Origin: an uncultured Flavobacterium sp.
Lineage (GTDB): Bacteria > Bacteroidota > Bacteroidia > Flavobacteriales > Flavobacteriaceae
Assembly (NCBI RefSeq): GCF_946479975.1
Contig: NZ_CAMLIX010000160.1
Coordinates: 1 to 11,815 of the forward strand
Length of the DNA stretch: 11,815 bases
Direction of reading: 5' to 3'
How positions within the stretch are numbered: the stretch's first letter is position 1; every line of letters begins with the position of its first letter. Below, in pieces: positions 1 through 6,692 of this stretch. The position numbers and the translations under genes were made by a program. Under the pieces are notes generated by a model. That model did not search any database. It was not told where the DNA came from and saw only the letters and a list, made by a program, of their open reading frames with translations.

Positions 1-252
1 TTTAGAATTCTGCCTGGACATGAAGAAAAACCAGTTTTTAATACCTATTTTGAAACGTCGCACAATCTTACGGCAGAGCACTTGGCTAAAATGTATAAGA
101 TGAATTACTTTACGGCTTCTGATAATGAAAGTTTAGAAGCGGGAATTGAGTCATTATATACAACAAATGATGAACCGGCGATTTTAGAAGTATTTACGCC
201 TACAATCGAGAATGATATTATTTTAAAACAATACTTCAGTTTCTTAAAATAA
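1..252 (+). CDS. menD: MenD, C-terminal end (partial)
   Basis: This is the last 83 residues of 2-succinyl-5-enolpyruvyl-6-hydroxy-3-cyclohexene-1-carboxylate synthase, the thiamine-diphosphate enzyme that joins isochorismate and 2-oxoglutarate in menaquinone synthesis. The frame is open from the first base to a TAA at 250-252. It begins FRILPGHEEKPVF, which I recognise as the segment near the MenD C-terminus, and continues with YFETSHNLTAEHLAKMY and EPAILEVFTP, the final strand of the C-terminal ThDP domain. The catalytic N-terminal parts lie outside the window. menB, menA and menC follow on the same strand, which supports the call. The gene ends 90 bases before DUF2853, which has its own promoter, so the two need not share a transcript. 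Confidence 0.88.
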   Translation, partial: FRILPGHEEKPVFNTYFETSHNLTAEHLAKMYKMNYFTASDNESLEAGIESLYTTNDEPAILEVFTPTIENDIILKQYFSFLK

Positions 253-281
253 TAAAAGTAAGAAATATTTTGTTAAAATTA

Positions 282-312
282 TTGTTTTATCTTTTCCTTT
301 ACTATACATTTG
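282..312 (+). promoter_or_regulatory. Bacteroidota-type promoter for the DUF2853 gene
   Basis: TTG at 282-284, a 20-base spacer, and TACATTTG at 305-312 match the flavobacterial consensus TTG-N17-23-TAnnTTTG at every fixed position. The predicted transcript start is near 318-320, leaving about 24 bases of leader before the ATG at 343. Because the -7 box covers the in-frame TTG at 310, it argues against that upstream start. Confidence 0.75.
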
Positions 313-342
313 AATCGTAAAATTCAAATTAATATTATAGTT

Positions 343-684
343 ATGAGTAAAAGAGAAGAATTAATTCAGAAGTATACTACTGATTTAAAAGAAAAATGCG
401 GTATTACAGCAAATGCAGATTTGTTAACTAAAATTACAATTGCTTGTGGTCCATCAATTTATAAAGATGATGCGTCGACAGTGGCTTCATCACAGCAATC
501 GGAGCTTGATACTGTTAAGAATAACTTTTTAATCAAGAAATTAGGTTTAAAAGATGGTCCGTTATTAACTACAGGAATTGATGAAGTTATGGAGAAATAC
601 GGAAAATCAAACAAACATAAATATAGAGCAGTTGTCTATTATTTACTTACAGTACATTTCAAAAAAGAAAGCGTATTTAAATAA
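343..684 (+). CDS. DUF2853 family small cytoplasmic protein
   Basis: A 113-residue protein of the DUF2853 family, whose function I do not know. Conserved-looking features are an N-terminal helix (SKREELIQKY), the stretch ITIACGPSIYKDDASTVASS at residues 31-50, the segment NFLIKKLGLKDGP at 61-73, and a C-terminal helix KYRAVVYYLLTVHFKKE at 93-109. There is no signal peptide or membrane segment, so it should be cytoplasmic. I chose the ATG at 343 over an in-frame TTG at 310, which would add 11 residues, because 310 lies inside the -7 box and the family normally begins with MSKR. A terminator follows at 707-748, so it is probably transcribed alone although it sits between menD and the S1 gene. 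Confidence 0.88.
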   Translation: MSKREELIQKYTTDLKEKCGITANADLLTKITIACGPSIYKDDASTVASSQQSELDTVKNNFLIKKLGLKDGPLLTTGIDEVMEKYGKSNKHKYRAVVYYLLTVHFKKESVFK

Positions 685-706
685 TAAAAAAAATTAGACT
701 TGATTC

Positions 707-748
707 AAAATCCTCTTACTACACCTAAAAGTGTTTAAGGGGATTTTT
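707..748 (+). terminator. Rho-independent terminator after DUF2853
   Basis: AAAATCCTCTTA at 707-718 pairs with TAAGGGGATTTT at 736-747 through one T-G wobble, and an inner ACAC/GTGT pair closes the top. The 3' arm runs into a short T-rich stretch. It lies 22 bases after the DUF2853 stop and before the S1 gene promoter. Confidence 0.75.
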
Positions 749-785
749 AGTTTAAAGGGCTTATTTTAAGTTTTGTATAAATAAT

Positions 786-815
786 TTCTTTCTACTTTCA
801 AAGTTTGTACCTTTG
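786..815 (+). promoter_or_regulatory. Probable promoter of the S1/CvfB gene
   Basis: TACCTTTG at 808-815 is a perfect -7 box. The -33 element is weaker: TTC at 786-788, 19 bases upstream, in place of TTG. The predicted start near 822 gives a leader of about 38 bases before the ATG at 860. Confidence 0.6.
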
Positions 816-859
816 TGCCACAGAATTTAGTTGTCTTATCAACTTAGAATAAAAAGAAA

Positions 860-1714
860 ATGCTAGAAATAGGAAAATACAATACCCTAACTATATTACG
901 TGATACCCAAGTTGGTTTGTTTTTAGGAGATCCTGAAAATGATCCAGAAGGAATTCATGATGTTTTACTTCCAAATAAATATGTACCAAAAGTATTTGAA
1001 ATTGGAGAAGAATTAATCGTTTTTGTATATCTGGATCACGAACAACGTCCAGTTGCAACGACTTTAGTGCCTTATATTTTATTGAATGAATTTGCTCTTT
1101 TACGAGTAAATTACATCAATAATGTTGGAGCTTTTATGGATTGGGGAATGGAAAAAGATATCCTTGTTCCGTTTAAAGAACAAGCGCGCCCAATGGAAAA
1201 AGGTAAACGTTATTTGGTTTATTTATATATGGATAAGCAAACCAATCGTTTGGTTGCATCGAGTAAAACCAATCAGTTTTTAAATAACGATAATTTAACT
1301 GTTGAAAAAGGTGAAGAAGTAGATTTAATCGTTTCTCATATTACCGATATGGGAATCAATGTTATCATAAACGAACAGCACAAAGGACTTTTATACAAAG
1401 ACGAAGTGTATGACGATGCGATTAGAACGGGTGACAGAATGCGCGGTTACATTAAAAATATTCGTCCTGATAACAAAATAGATGTGGCGATTCAAGCACA
1501 AGGTTTTGAAAGTATTGAACCAAATGCAGAAAAAATCCTAAGCGAGTTACGAGCAAGCAGAGGTTTTCTTCGTTTAAATGACAATTCACATCCAGAAGAC
1601 ATTAAAACAGTCTTAAAGATGAGTAAAAAGTCATTCAAAAAAGCAATTGGATCTTTATACAAAGAAAAACTAATTGAAATAAAAGAAGATGGAATTTATC
1701 TTGTGAAAGATTAA
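860..1714 (+). CDS. cvfB: CvfB-like S1 RNA-binding protein
   Basis: A 284-residue cytoplasmic protein of the CvfB/YitL family, multi-S1-domain RNA-binding proteins; the S. aureus member affects virulence gene expression. Three S1-like barrels can be traced: about residues 4-66 (degenerate), 72-136 (VNYINNVGAFMDWGMEKDILVPF is the typical S1 signature) and 148-212 (SHITDMGINVIINEQHKGLLY). A winged-helix-like domain follows at about 222-284, with the helix MSKKSFKKAIGSLYKEKLIEI. Length and order fit the family. It has its own promoter and is followed by a strong hairpin, so it is probably monocistronic. Its target RNAs cannot be read from the sequence, and its place among menaquinone genes may reflect stable synteny rather than pathway function. 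Confidence 0.85.
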   Translation: MLEIGKYNTLTILRDTQVGLFLGDPENDPEGIHDVLLPNKYVPKVFEIGEELIVFVYLDHEQRPVATTLVPYILLNEFALLRVNYINNVGAFMDWGMEKDILVPFKEQARPMEKGKRYLVYLYMDKQTNRLVASSKTNQFLNNDNLTVEKGEEVDLIVSHITDMGINVIINEQHKGLLYKDEVYDDAIRTGDRMRGYIKNIRPDNKIDVAIQAQGFESIEPNAEKILSELRASRGFLRLNDNSHPEDIKTVLKMSKKSFKKAIGSLYKEKLIEIKEDGIYLVKD

Positions 1715-1737
1715 AGATATTAAAATTCCAATTTTTT

Positions 1738-1782
1738 AAAATCCAAATTCCAACTCTTAAATTGGAATTTGGATTTTTTTTT
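1738..1782 (+). terminator. Terminator after cvfB built from AATTCC words
   Basis: AAAATCCAAATTCCAA at 1738-1753 and its exact reverse complement at 1762-1777 form a perfect 16-bp stem with an 8-base loop, followed by Ts to 1782. It starts 23 bases after the cvfB stop codon. The arms reiterate the heptad TTGGAAT/TTGGATT, which recurs at 1887-1940. Confidence 0.78.
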
Positions 1783-1970
1783 ATTGACTTTACTTTTGCG
1801 CCAGCAAAGTAATAAAAACACGAAAGACTGGTTCTTACGAGCAATTTTAGCTTTTTATTTTTGTTTAAAAAAAATGTAGTAAAAAATCCAAATTCCAATC
1901 CGAACCAAATTTTGGAATTTGGAATTTAAAAAATTGGAATTTACTTTGCGTCAGCAAAGTGATAACAACA

Positions 1971-2007
1971 CGAAAGGCTGCTCATTACAAGCAGCCTTTC
2001 GCTTTTT
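1971..2007 (+). terminator. Strong hairpin terminator in repeat copy B
   Basis: CGAAAGGCTGCT at 1971-1982 and AGCAGCCTTTCG at 1990-2001 form a perfect 12-bp stem with a 7-base loop (CATTACA), followed by CTTTTTA. It lies 257 bases beyond the cvfB stop with no gene immediately upstream. It may back up the cvfB terminator or end a short non-coding RNA made from the repeat. Confidence 0.65.
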
Positions 2008-2035
2008 ATTCTAGTTTTAAAAAAAATTGTAATTA

Positions 2036-2533
2036 AAAAAAAACAGAAATAAAATAATTCGAATCCATCTCAGAATAATAGCTTTATAAATTTTTGAAAT
2101 TACCCCATTGATGGTATGTCTTTTAAATAATCGATGTACCTCTCTTGACAGCAAAAAAACAATTTCACGGCAGATCCATTGGTTTATAAATAACTTTTAG
2201 AAAGTGTAAATTAGTACTTTTTCCTTTTTCGTTATCAATCCTATACTAATTATAGATACAATTCTAACATTTAACCGTAGGTGTTACTTTTTTCTTTTTG
2301 AAGTTTCGACAAACACATAAATCATTTGCTCGTTTAATTCAGGTTTGATATTTAAAACACTAAAAAATAGAGCGACAAATTTTTTAAATTTTCTCAAAAA
2401 AATCATTTTTTAGGTTAATAAATCAGTGAAAGAAAATCAATCTTAAATCAATAAAACAAAATGTATCTCATTGATTTCTAGGATGTAAAATTAATTATTA
2501 TTTTTCTAAACTAATGTTAAAAAATGTTATTTT
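2036..2533. other. AT-rich gap with no gene recognised
   Basis: No open frame of convincing length, no tRNA or rRNA signature, and no clear inverted repeat was seen in this stretch. It is very AT-rich and separates the cvfB repeat from the menB promoter. It could hold a small RNA or a decayed gene, but nothing in it supports either. Confidence 0.5.
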
Positions 2534-2562
2534 TTGTAAGCAGGTCTCAATTGTTAACATTG
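2534..2562 (+). promoter_or_regulatory. Candidate promoter of menB
   Basis: TTG at 2534-2536, an 18-base spacer and TAACATTG at 2555-2562 match the flavobacterial consensus with one mismatch in the -7 box (A for the first T of TTTG). The predicted start is near 2569, giving a leader of about 90 bases. A second, poorer candidate, TAAAATTG at 2602-2609, lacks a -33 element at the right distance. Confidence 0.5.
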
Positions 2563-2659
2563 TAAGTCAATTTCGTAAAGACTTAAACCGATTTGAGTAG
2601 GTAAAATTGTAAAAATGCTTTATTTTTACCCTATAATTATTAAATCAAAAAAAATCAAA

Positions 2660-3493
2660 ATGGATTGGATTACAGCCAGAGAATTTGAAGATATAACCTA
2701 TAAAAAATGCAACGGAGTAGCGAGAATAGCGTTTAACAGACCAAATGTTAGAAATGCATTTCGCCCTAAAACTACTTCAGAATTGTACCAAGCCTTTTAC
2801 GATGCACAAGAAGATACTTCAATTGGAGTTGTTTTGCTTTCGGCAGAAGGACCTTCAACAAAAGATGGAATTTATTCTTTCTGCAGCGGTGGTGACCAAA
2901 ATGCTCGCGGACACCAAGGATATGTGGGCGAAGACGGGCAGCACCGTTTAAATATACTTGAAGTACAGCGTTTGATTCGTTTTATGCCTAAAGTTGTTAT
3001 TGCTGTTGTTCCAGGATGGGCTGTTGGTGGCGGACATAGTTTGCACGTAGTTTGTGATATGACACTTGCAAGTAAAGAACACGCTATTTTTAAACAAACA
3101 GATGCAGACGTAACAAGTTTTGACGGTGGTTACGGATCGGCATATTTGGCTAAAATGGTTGGTCAGAAAAAAGCACGTGAAATTTTCTTTTTAGGTAGAA
3201 ATTATTCTGCGCAGGAAGCTATGGATATGGGAATGGTAAATGCTGTAATTCCGCATGACGAGTTAGAAGATACTGCGTACGAATGGGCACAGGAAATTCT
3301 ACAAAAATCACCAACTTCTATCAAAATGCTGAAATTTGCCATGAACTTAACAGACGACGGAATGGTAGGACAGCAAGTTTTTGCCGGAGAAGCAACACGT
3401 CTAGCTTACATGACAGAAGAGGCGAAAGAAGGAAGAAATGCTTTCTTAGAAAAAAGAAAACCAAATTTTGGCGAAAATAAATGGTTGCCATAA
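2660..3493 (+). CDS. menB: MenB, 1,4-dihydroxy-2-naphthoyl-CoA synthase (type II)
   Basis: A 277-residue enzyme of the crotonase fold that closes the second ring of the naphthoquinone, turning o-succinylbenzoyl-CoA into 1,4-dihydroxy-2-naphthoyl-CoA. Visible motifs are SGGDQ at residues 76-80, GWAVGGGHS at 119-127 (oxyanion hole region), QTDADVTSFDGGYGS at 146-160 and the C-terminal LAYMTEEAKEGRNAF at 248-262. Asp148, Ser153 and Tyr250 fall at constant offset to the M. tuberculosis active-site residues Asp185, Ser190 and Tyr287. Asp148 replaces the glycine of bicarbonate-dependent (type I) enzymes, so this is a type II MenB. I chose the ATG at 2660: an in-frame ATG at 2615 would add 15 residues (MLYFYPIIIKSKKIK) unlike the family. 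Cytoplasmic; menA follows after 110 bases. Confidence 0.95.
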   Translation: MDWITAREFEDITYKKCNGVARIAFNRPNVRNAFRPKTTSELYQAFYDAQEDTSIGVVLLSAEGPSTKDGIYSFCSGGDQNARGHQGYVGEDGQHRLNILEVQRLIRFMPKVVIAVVPGWAVGGGHSLHVVCDMTLASKEHAIFKQTDADVTSFDGGYGSAYLAKMVGQKKAREIFFLGRNYSAQEAMDMGMVNAVIPHDELEDTAYEWAQEILQKSPTSIKMLKFAMNLTDDGMVGQQVFAGEATRLAYMTEEAKEGRNAFLEKRKPNFGENKWLP

Positions 3494-3496
3494 AAC

Positions 3497-3597
3497 ATTG
3501 TAGATTTTCTGATTTTAGATTTCAGATTTGACATTCAAGTAATCTAAAAATCAGAATTTTAAAGAATCTAAAGTCTACAATTTAAAATCTAAAATAA
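3497..3597. repeat. Word-repeat inverted repeat between menB and menA
   Basis: ATTGTAGA at 3497-3504 pairs with TCTACAAT at 3574-3581, and TTCTGATTTTAGATT at 3507-3521 pairs with AATCTAAAAATCAGAA at 3541-3556 with a single bulged base. The whole stretch reiterates 7-8 base words ending in GAT(T), such as TTTAGAT, TTCAGAT and TTTCTGAT. It could act as a weak terminator, an RNA stabiliser or a processing site in a menB-menA transcript. Confidence 0.65.
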
Positions 3598-3603
3598 TAA
3601 ATA

Positions 3604-4566
3604 ATGAAACATTGGATTGAAGCCGCAAGGCTGCGCACATTGCCTTTATCAGTTTCTGGAATTATAGTGGGAAGTATTTATGCTTTATCAAATCCAACAG
3701 AAACTATCAATACACCAACAGAAGTATTCAGCTGGAAAATTTTTGGTTTTGCACTCTTAACAACATTAGGATTGCAGGTTTTATCCAATTTTGCAAACGA
3801 TTATGGAGACGGAGTAAAAGGTACTGATAATGCTGACAGAGTAGGACCGCAGCGCGCCATTCAGAGTGGTGCGATTACGCCTCAGGCAATGAAAAAGGCA
3901 ATTATAATAACCTCTTTATTGACGTTGTTATCTGCAATAATCTTAATTTATTTTGCTTTCGGGCAAGATAATTTCGGTTACTCAATCTTTTTCTTATTGT
4001 TAGGAATTGCTGCAATTGCATCTGCAATTCGTTACACCGTAGGAAACTCTGCTTACGGATACAGAGGCTTGGGCGATTTATTTGTATTTGTCTTCTTTGG
4101 ACTGGTAAGTACTTTAGGCGTAAACTTTTTATATGCAAAAGAAGTTGATCCGCTATTAATTCTGCCGGCAGTTTCAATCGGATTATTGAGTGTTGGGGTT
4201 TTAAATCTTAATAATATGCGCGATCAGGAATCTGATAAAAAGGCAGGTAAAAATACTATCGTAGTAAAAATTGGAGCTCAAAAAGCTAAAAATTATCACT
4301 TTTTCTTGATTATTACAGCAATGGTTTTGGTCGTTGTTTTTGCCATTTTAAGCGATTATAACTTTGACCAATATTTGTTTTTACTGGCTTACATTCCATT
4401 AACTAAACATTTAATTACCGTCTATAAAAATCAGAATCCTAAATTATTAGACCCTGAATTAAAAAAACTAGCTTTAAGTACCTTTTTGCTTTCAATATTA
4501 TTGACAGTTTGTATGATCTCTTTGATTTCAGACATCATCGTAAACTTATTTTTAGGAGGCAGATAA
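3604..4566 (+). CDS. menA: MenA, 1,4-dihydroxy-2-naphthoate polyprenyltransferase
   Basis: A 320-residue integral inner-membrane enzyme of the UbiA superfamily that attaches the polyprenyl tail to 1,4-dihydroxy-2-naphthoate, giving demethylmenaquinone. The N-terminus IEAARLRTLPLSVSGIIVGS is typical of MenA. The first aspartate-rich, Mg/diphosphate-binding motif is NFANDYGDGVKGTDNAD at residues 62-78 and the second is NLNNMRDQESDKKAGK at 201-216. About eight to nine hydrophobic segments can be seen, including roughly 46-62, 98-118, 127-145, 157-176, 184-203, 233-250, 256-273 and 290-317. Length fits the family. The start is the ATG at 3604 in an A-rich context. The next gene starts 24 bases after its stop, so menA and the hydrolase are probably co-transcribed. 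Confidence 0.94.
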   Translation: MKHWIEAARLRTLPLSVSGIIVGSIYALSNPTETINTPTEVFSWKIFGFALLTTLGLQVLSNFANDYGDGVKGTDNADRVGPQRAIQSGAITPQAMKKAIIITSLLTLLSAIILIYFAFGQDNFGYSIFFLLLGIAAIASAIRYTVGNSAYGYRGLGDLFVFVFFGLVSTLGVNFLYAKEVDPLLILPAVSIGLLSVGVLNLNNMRDQESDKKAGKNTIVVKIGAQKAKNYHFFLIITAMVLVVVFAILSDYNFDQYLFLLAYIPLTKHLITVYKNQNPKLLDPELKKLALSTFLLSILLTVCMISLISDIIVNLFLGGR

Positions 4567-4590
4567 TTAGTAAACTTTAAATCGAACAAA

Positions 4591-5268
4591 ATGAAAATTA
4601 CATACTACGGACACGCTTCTTTAGGAATTGAAGTGGGAGGGAAAAACATTATTGTGGATCCATTTATTACAGGAAATCCGCAAGCTGCAGCAATAAATAT
4701 TAACCAGCTAAAAGCAGATTATATTTTGTTGACGCACGCACATGGCGATCACGTTTTAGATGTTGAAGCTATTGCAAAAAATACAAACGCTGTAATTGTT
4801 TCAAATGCTGAAATTGCAACTTATTATGCTAATAAAGGTTTCAGTTCACACCCAATGAATCATGGCGGAAGCTGGAAATTTGATTTCGGAAAAGTAAAAT
4901 ATGTAAATGCAATTCACTCTAGTAGTTTTCCTGACGGATCTTACGGAGGAAATCCTGGAGGATTTGTGATCGAAGGCGAACATAAAAACATTTACATTGC
5001 CGGCGATACCGCATTGACTTACGATCTGAAATTGATTCCGCTTCGCACAAAGCTTGATTTGGCAATTCTTCCAATTGGGAATAATTTCACAATGGATGTT
5101 GAAGATGCTATCATCGCTTCAGATTTTGTAGAATGCGACAAAATTTTAGGATACCATTTTGATACTTTCGGTTATATCGAAATCAATCATGAAGAATCTA
5201 TTCGTAAATTCTTTGATAAAGGAAAAGATTTAATGCTTTTACCAATAGGAGAATCTTTAGAATTATAA
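4591..5268 (+). CDS. UPF0173-type metal-dependent hydrolase (MBL fold)
   Basis: A 225-residue cytoplasmic protein of the metallo-beta-lactamase fold, closest by eye to the UPF0173 (YtkL-like) hydrolases, whose substrate I do not know. The metal ligands are all visible: THAHGDH at residues 48-54, His109 in NAIHSSS, Asp139 in IAGDT and His189 in LGYHFDTFG. The N-terminus MKITYYGHASLGIE and the segment NHGGSW at 90-95 are typical of this subgroup. Length is normal. It follows menA by 24 bases and probably shares its transcript, which invites a guess at a hydrolytic step acting on a menaquinone-pathway CoA ester, but nothing in the protein shows this. A REP-like element follows the gene. Confidence 0.88.
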   Translation: MKITYYGHASLGIEVGGKNIIVDPFITGNPQAAAININQLKADYILLTHAHGDHVLDVEAIAKNTNAVIVSNAEIATYYANKGFSSHPMNHGGSWKFDFGKVKYVNAIHSSSFPDGSYGGNPGGFVIEGEHKNIYIAGDTALTYDLKLIPLRTKLDLAILPIGNNFTMDVEDAIIASDFVECDKILGYHFDTFGYIEINHEESIRKFFDKGKDLMLLPIGESLEL

Positions 5269-5288
5269 TTATCTAATTGCAGGTTAAG

Positions 5289-5371
5289 GAGCTAATCCCG
5301 CTTTCGGCTATATCTTTTTTAGGCAAAGAAAAATTGCCTAAAAAAGGATACCGCCTTAATCGGGGCTAGGG
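5289..5371. repeat. REP-like extragenic palindrome
   Basis: A long imperfect palindrome 20 bases after the hydrolase stop. The inner stem TATCTTTTTTAGGCAA (5311-5326) pairs with TTGCCTAAAAAAGGATA (5334-5350) with one bulge and a 7-base loop. CGG at 5305-5307 pairs with CCG at 5351-5353. The outer arm CTAATCCCG (5292-5300) pairs with CGGGGCTAG (5361-5369) with one mismatch and one wobble. It is much more GC-rich than its surroundings. The layout and the ends (CTAATCCCGC and CGGGGCTAGG) resemble dispersed palindromes I recall from Flavobacterium and Chryseobacterium genomes; this is from memory. It may also end transcription from menA and the hydrolase. Confidence 0.6.
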
Positions 5372-5452
5372 CATTCCTTTTTATAAGAAGTTATTTGGCA
5401 CAATCTATGTTATTTCAATACCCGAGTTTTAAAGTAAAAATCATTTTAATCT

Positions 5453-6691
5453 GTGAAATCTGTGGCAATTAAAACCTCCTCACGAAGAAAAACTTTCAAA
5501 AAAATAATTCTATCTCTTTTAATTACTGTTTCTTTTACTGCATTTGCGCAAAAAGACGGTTACTGGGACAAAGAAAGAGCCACTACAAAAGAAATAATGG
5601 TTCCTGCGCGTGATAGAATTTCGATTCCAACAGAAGATCTTCCCGTTGGAACTACAGAAGTTGTTTACAGAATTACCCTTTTAGACAAAAATCAGGAACT
5701 AACAAATAGTCTTGTTTCCTTATTAAAAGCCATTCCAGATCCAACCGGCGTAAGTCAAGGTTCTGCTGGAGCAGTTTTTTTGATGTCGAAAATTTCTGGC
5801 GATGACGAATGCACATATTCGATTTTTACATCAAATGAAAATGCTAAAAAATACGTAGCAGACGGAAAAATTGACAAAGCCTGTTTCTCACAAGCAGAAC
5901 CCGTAAGCAAAGATGCAAAACGTTTGTCTATTGGTAAATCTTCTTGTTTAAAAGAAAATATCAGTACAATTTGGTTTGGTTTTGAAAGCAAAAATTGGAT
6001 TCTGAATCAAAAAGTAGTTTTAGAAGTTGTGCCTTGGGTTGATACAAAACTAAACCGCGGCTGGAATCAAGACAATAAAAACGAAATTATAAGCCTTTGT
6101 AAAACCTCTACAATGGCACAGAAAATGGCCAATTCAGATGATTTTTGTGTTTGTATTTTGAACAAAATCATGAAACAATACCGTTATGATGAATTTCAAA
6201 AATTATTAGCGGTAGAAAAAACAAAAGTCTATAAAGATTTTGGAAATGCGTGTTATAAAGATGCCGATATTTCTAAAAATGTCTTTAACGATTTAAGAAC
6301 ACAAGCGGCTTCTTTAATTAAAACACAAAAATACAATGAAGCAATTCCGAAATTAAATACCATTATTAACGAAGGAAAAGCAACAGCATTAGATTATAGT
6401 GCAATTGGTTACTGCTATATTTTGACGAAACAGTATGAAAAAGCTTTAAAATTCCTAAAGGAAGGCGAAAAGCTAGACGATACCGAATTATTGGTAAAAC
6501 TAAATTTGGCACATTTATATTTGGTCAGCGATAATTACAGTGATGCAAAAGCAATCTATAAAAAATATCAAGATCAAAATGTAACCGACAGCGTAAGCTG
6601 GAAAGAAAAAACAAAATCTGACTTCCTAATTTTTCAGAAAGCAGGACTTCCGTCAAAAGATTTCGAGAAAGTTTTAAAATTGTTTAATTAA
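5453..6691 (+). CDS. Secreted protein with C-terminal TPR repeats
   Basis: A protein of up to 412 residues that I do not recognise beyond its architecture. A signal peptide is clear (KKIILSLLITVSFTAFA at 16-32, probable cut before QKDGYW), so it is exported. Residues about 35-275 form an unassigned domain with eight cysteines in the whole protein (120, 144, 165, 216, 232, 234, 267, 321), suggesting disulfides or metal binding. Residues about 279-375 look like three TPR repeats, for example YNEAIPKLNTIINEG, YEKALKFLKEGEKL and YSDAKAIYKKY. The start is unsure: there is no ATG before the signal peptide. GTG at 5453 gives 412 residues and GTG at 5462 gives 409. Both fall in a short AATCTGTG repeat. 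It lies inside the men block, 184 bases after the hydrolase. TPR domains suggest a protein-binding role. Confidence 0.78.
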   Translation: MKSVAIKTSSRRKTFKKIILSLLITVSFTAFAQKDGYWDKERATTKEIMVPARDRISIPTEDLPVGTTEVVYRITLLDKNQELTNSLVSLLKAIPDPTGVSQGSAGAVFLMSKISGDDECTYSIFTSNENAKKYVADGKIDKACFSQAEPVSKDAKRLSIGKSSCLKENISTIWFGFESKNWILNQKVVLEVVPWVDTKLNRGWNQDNKNEIISLCKTSTMAQKMANSDDFCVCILNKIMKQYRYDEFQKLLAVEKTKVYKDFGNACYKDADISKNVFNDLRTQAASLIKTQKYNEAIPKLNTIINEGKATALDYSAIGYCYILTKQYEKALKFLKEGEKLDDTELLVKLNLAHLYLVSDNYSDAKAIYKKYQDQNVTDSVSWKEKTKSDFLIFQKAGLPSKDFEKVLKLFN

Positions 6692-6692
6692 G

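Larger units (their letters stand above)
1738..2035. repeat. Imperfect tandem repeat, about 150-base unit, two copies
   Basis: Copy A (about 1738-1880) and copy B (about 1883-2035) share the same parts in the same order: an AATCCAAATTCCAA inverted repeat, a small hairpin ACTTT(T)GC-N4-GCAAAGT, an ACACGAAAG-started hairpin, CTTTTTAT, and an A-run. From the GCAAAGT box to the start of the second hairpin the offset is exactly 150 bases. The second hairpin is perfect in B and broken in A. No gene is present in either copy. Confidence 0.7.

Noticed and set aside
310..342. Upstream TTG start extending the DUF2853 protein by 11 residues
   Set aside because: It lies inside a perfect promoter -7 box, and the added residues (LNRKIQINIIV) do not fit the family, which starts with MSKR.
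1635..1898. An 87-codon open frame on the - strand overlapping the end of cvfB
   Set aside because: It is antisense to cvfB and runs through the terminator palindrome; its product is a low-complexity Phe/Leu/Asn string with no promoter or family likeness.
2036..2533. A tRNA, riboswitch or hidden small gene in the long gap
   Set aside because: No cloverleaf-like GC-rich stems, no known riboswitch core and no sustained open frame were seen.
2615..2659. Upstream ATG start extending MenB by 15 residues
   Set aside because: The added residues are hydrophobic and lysine-rich, unlike MenB, and include the small hairpin of the leader; WITAREFEDI after the ATG at 2660 is the expected N-terminus.
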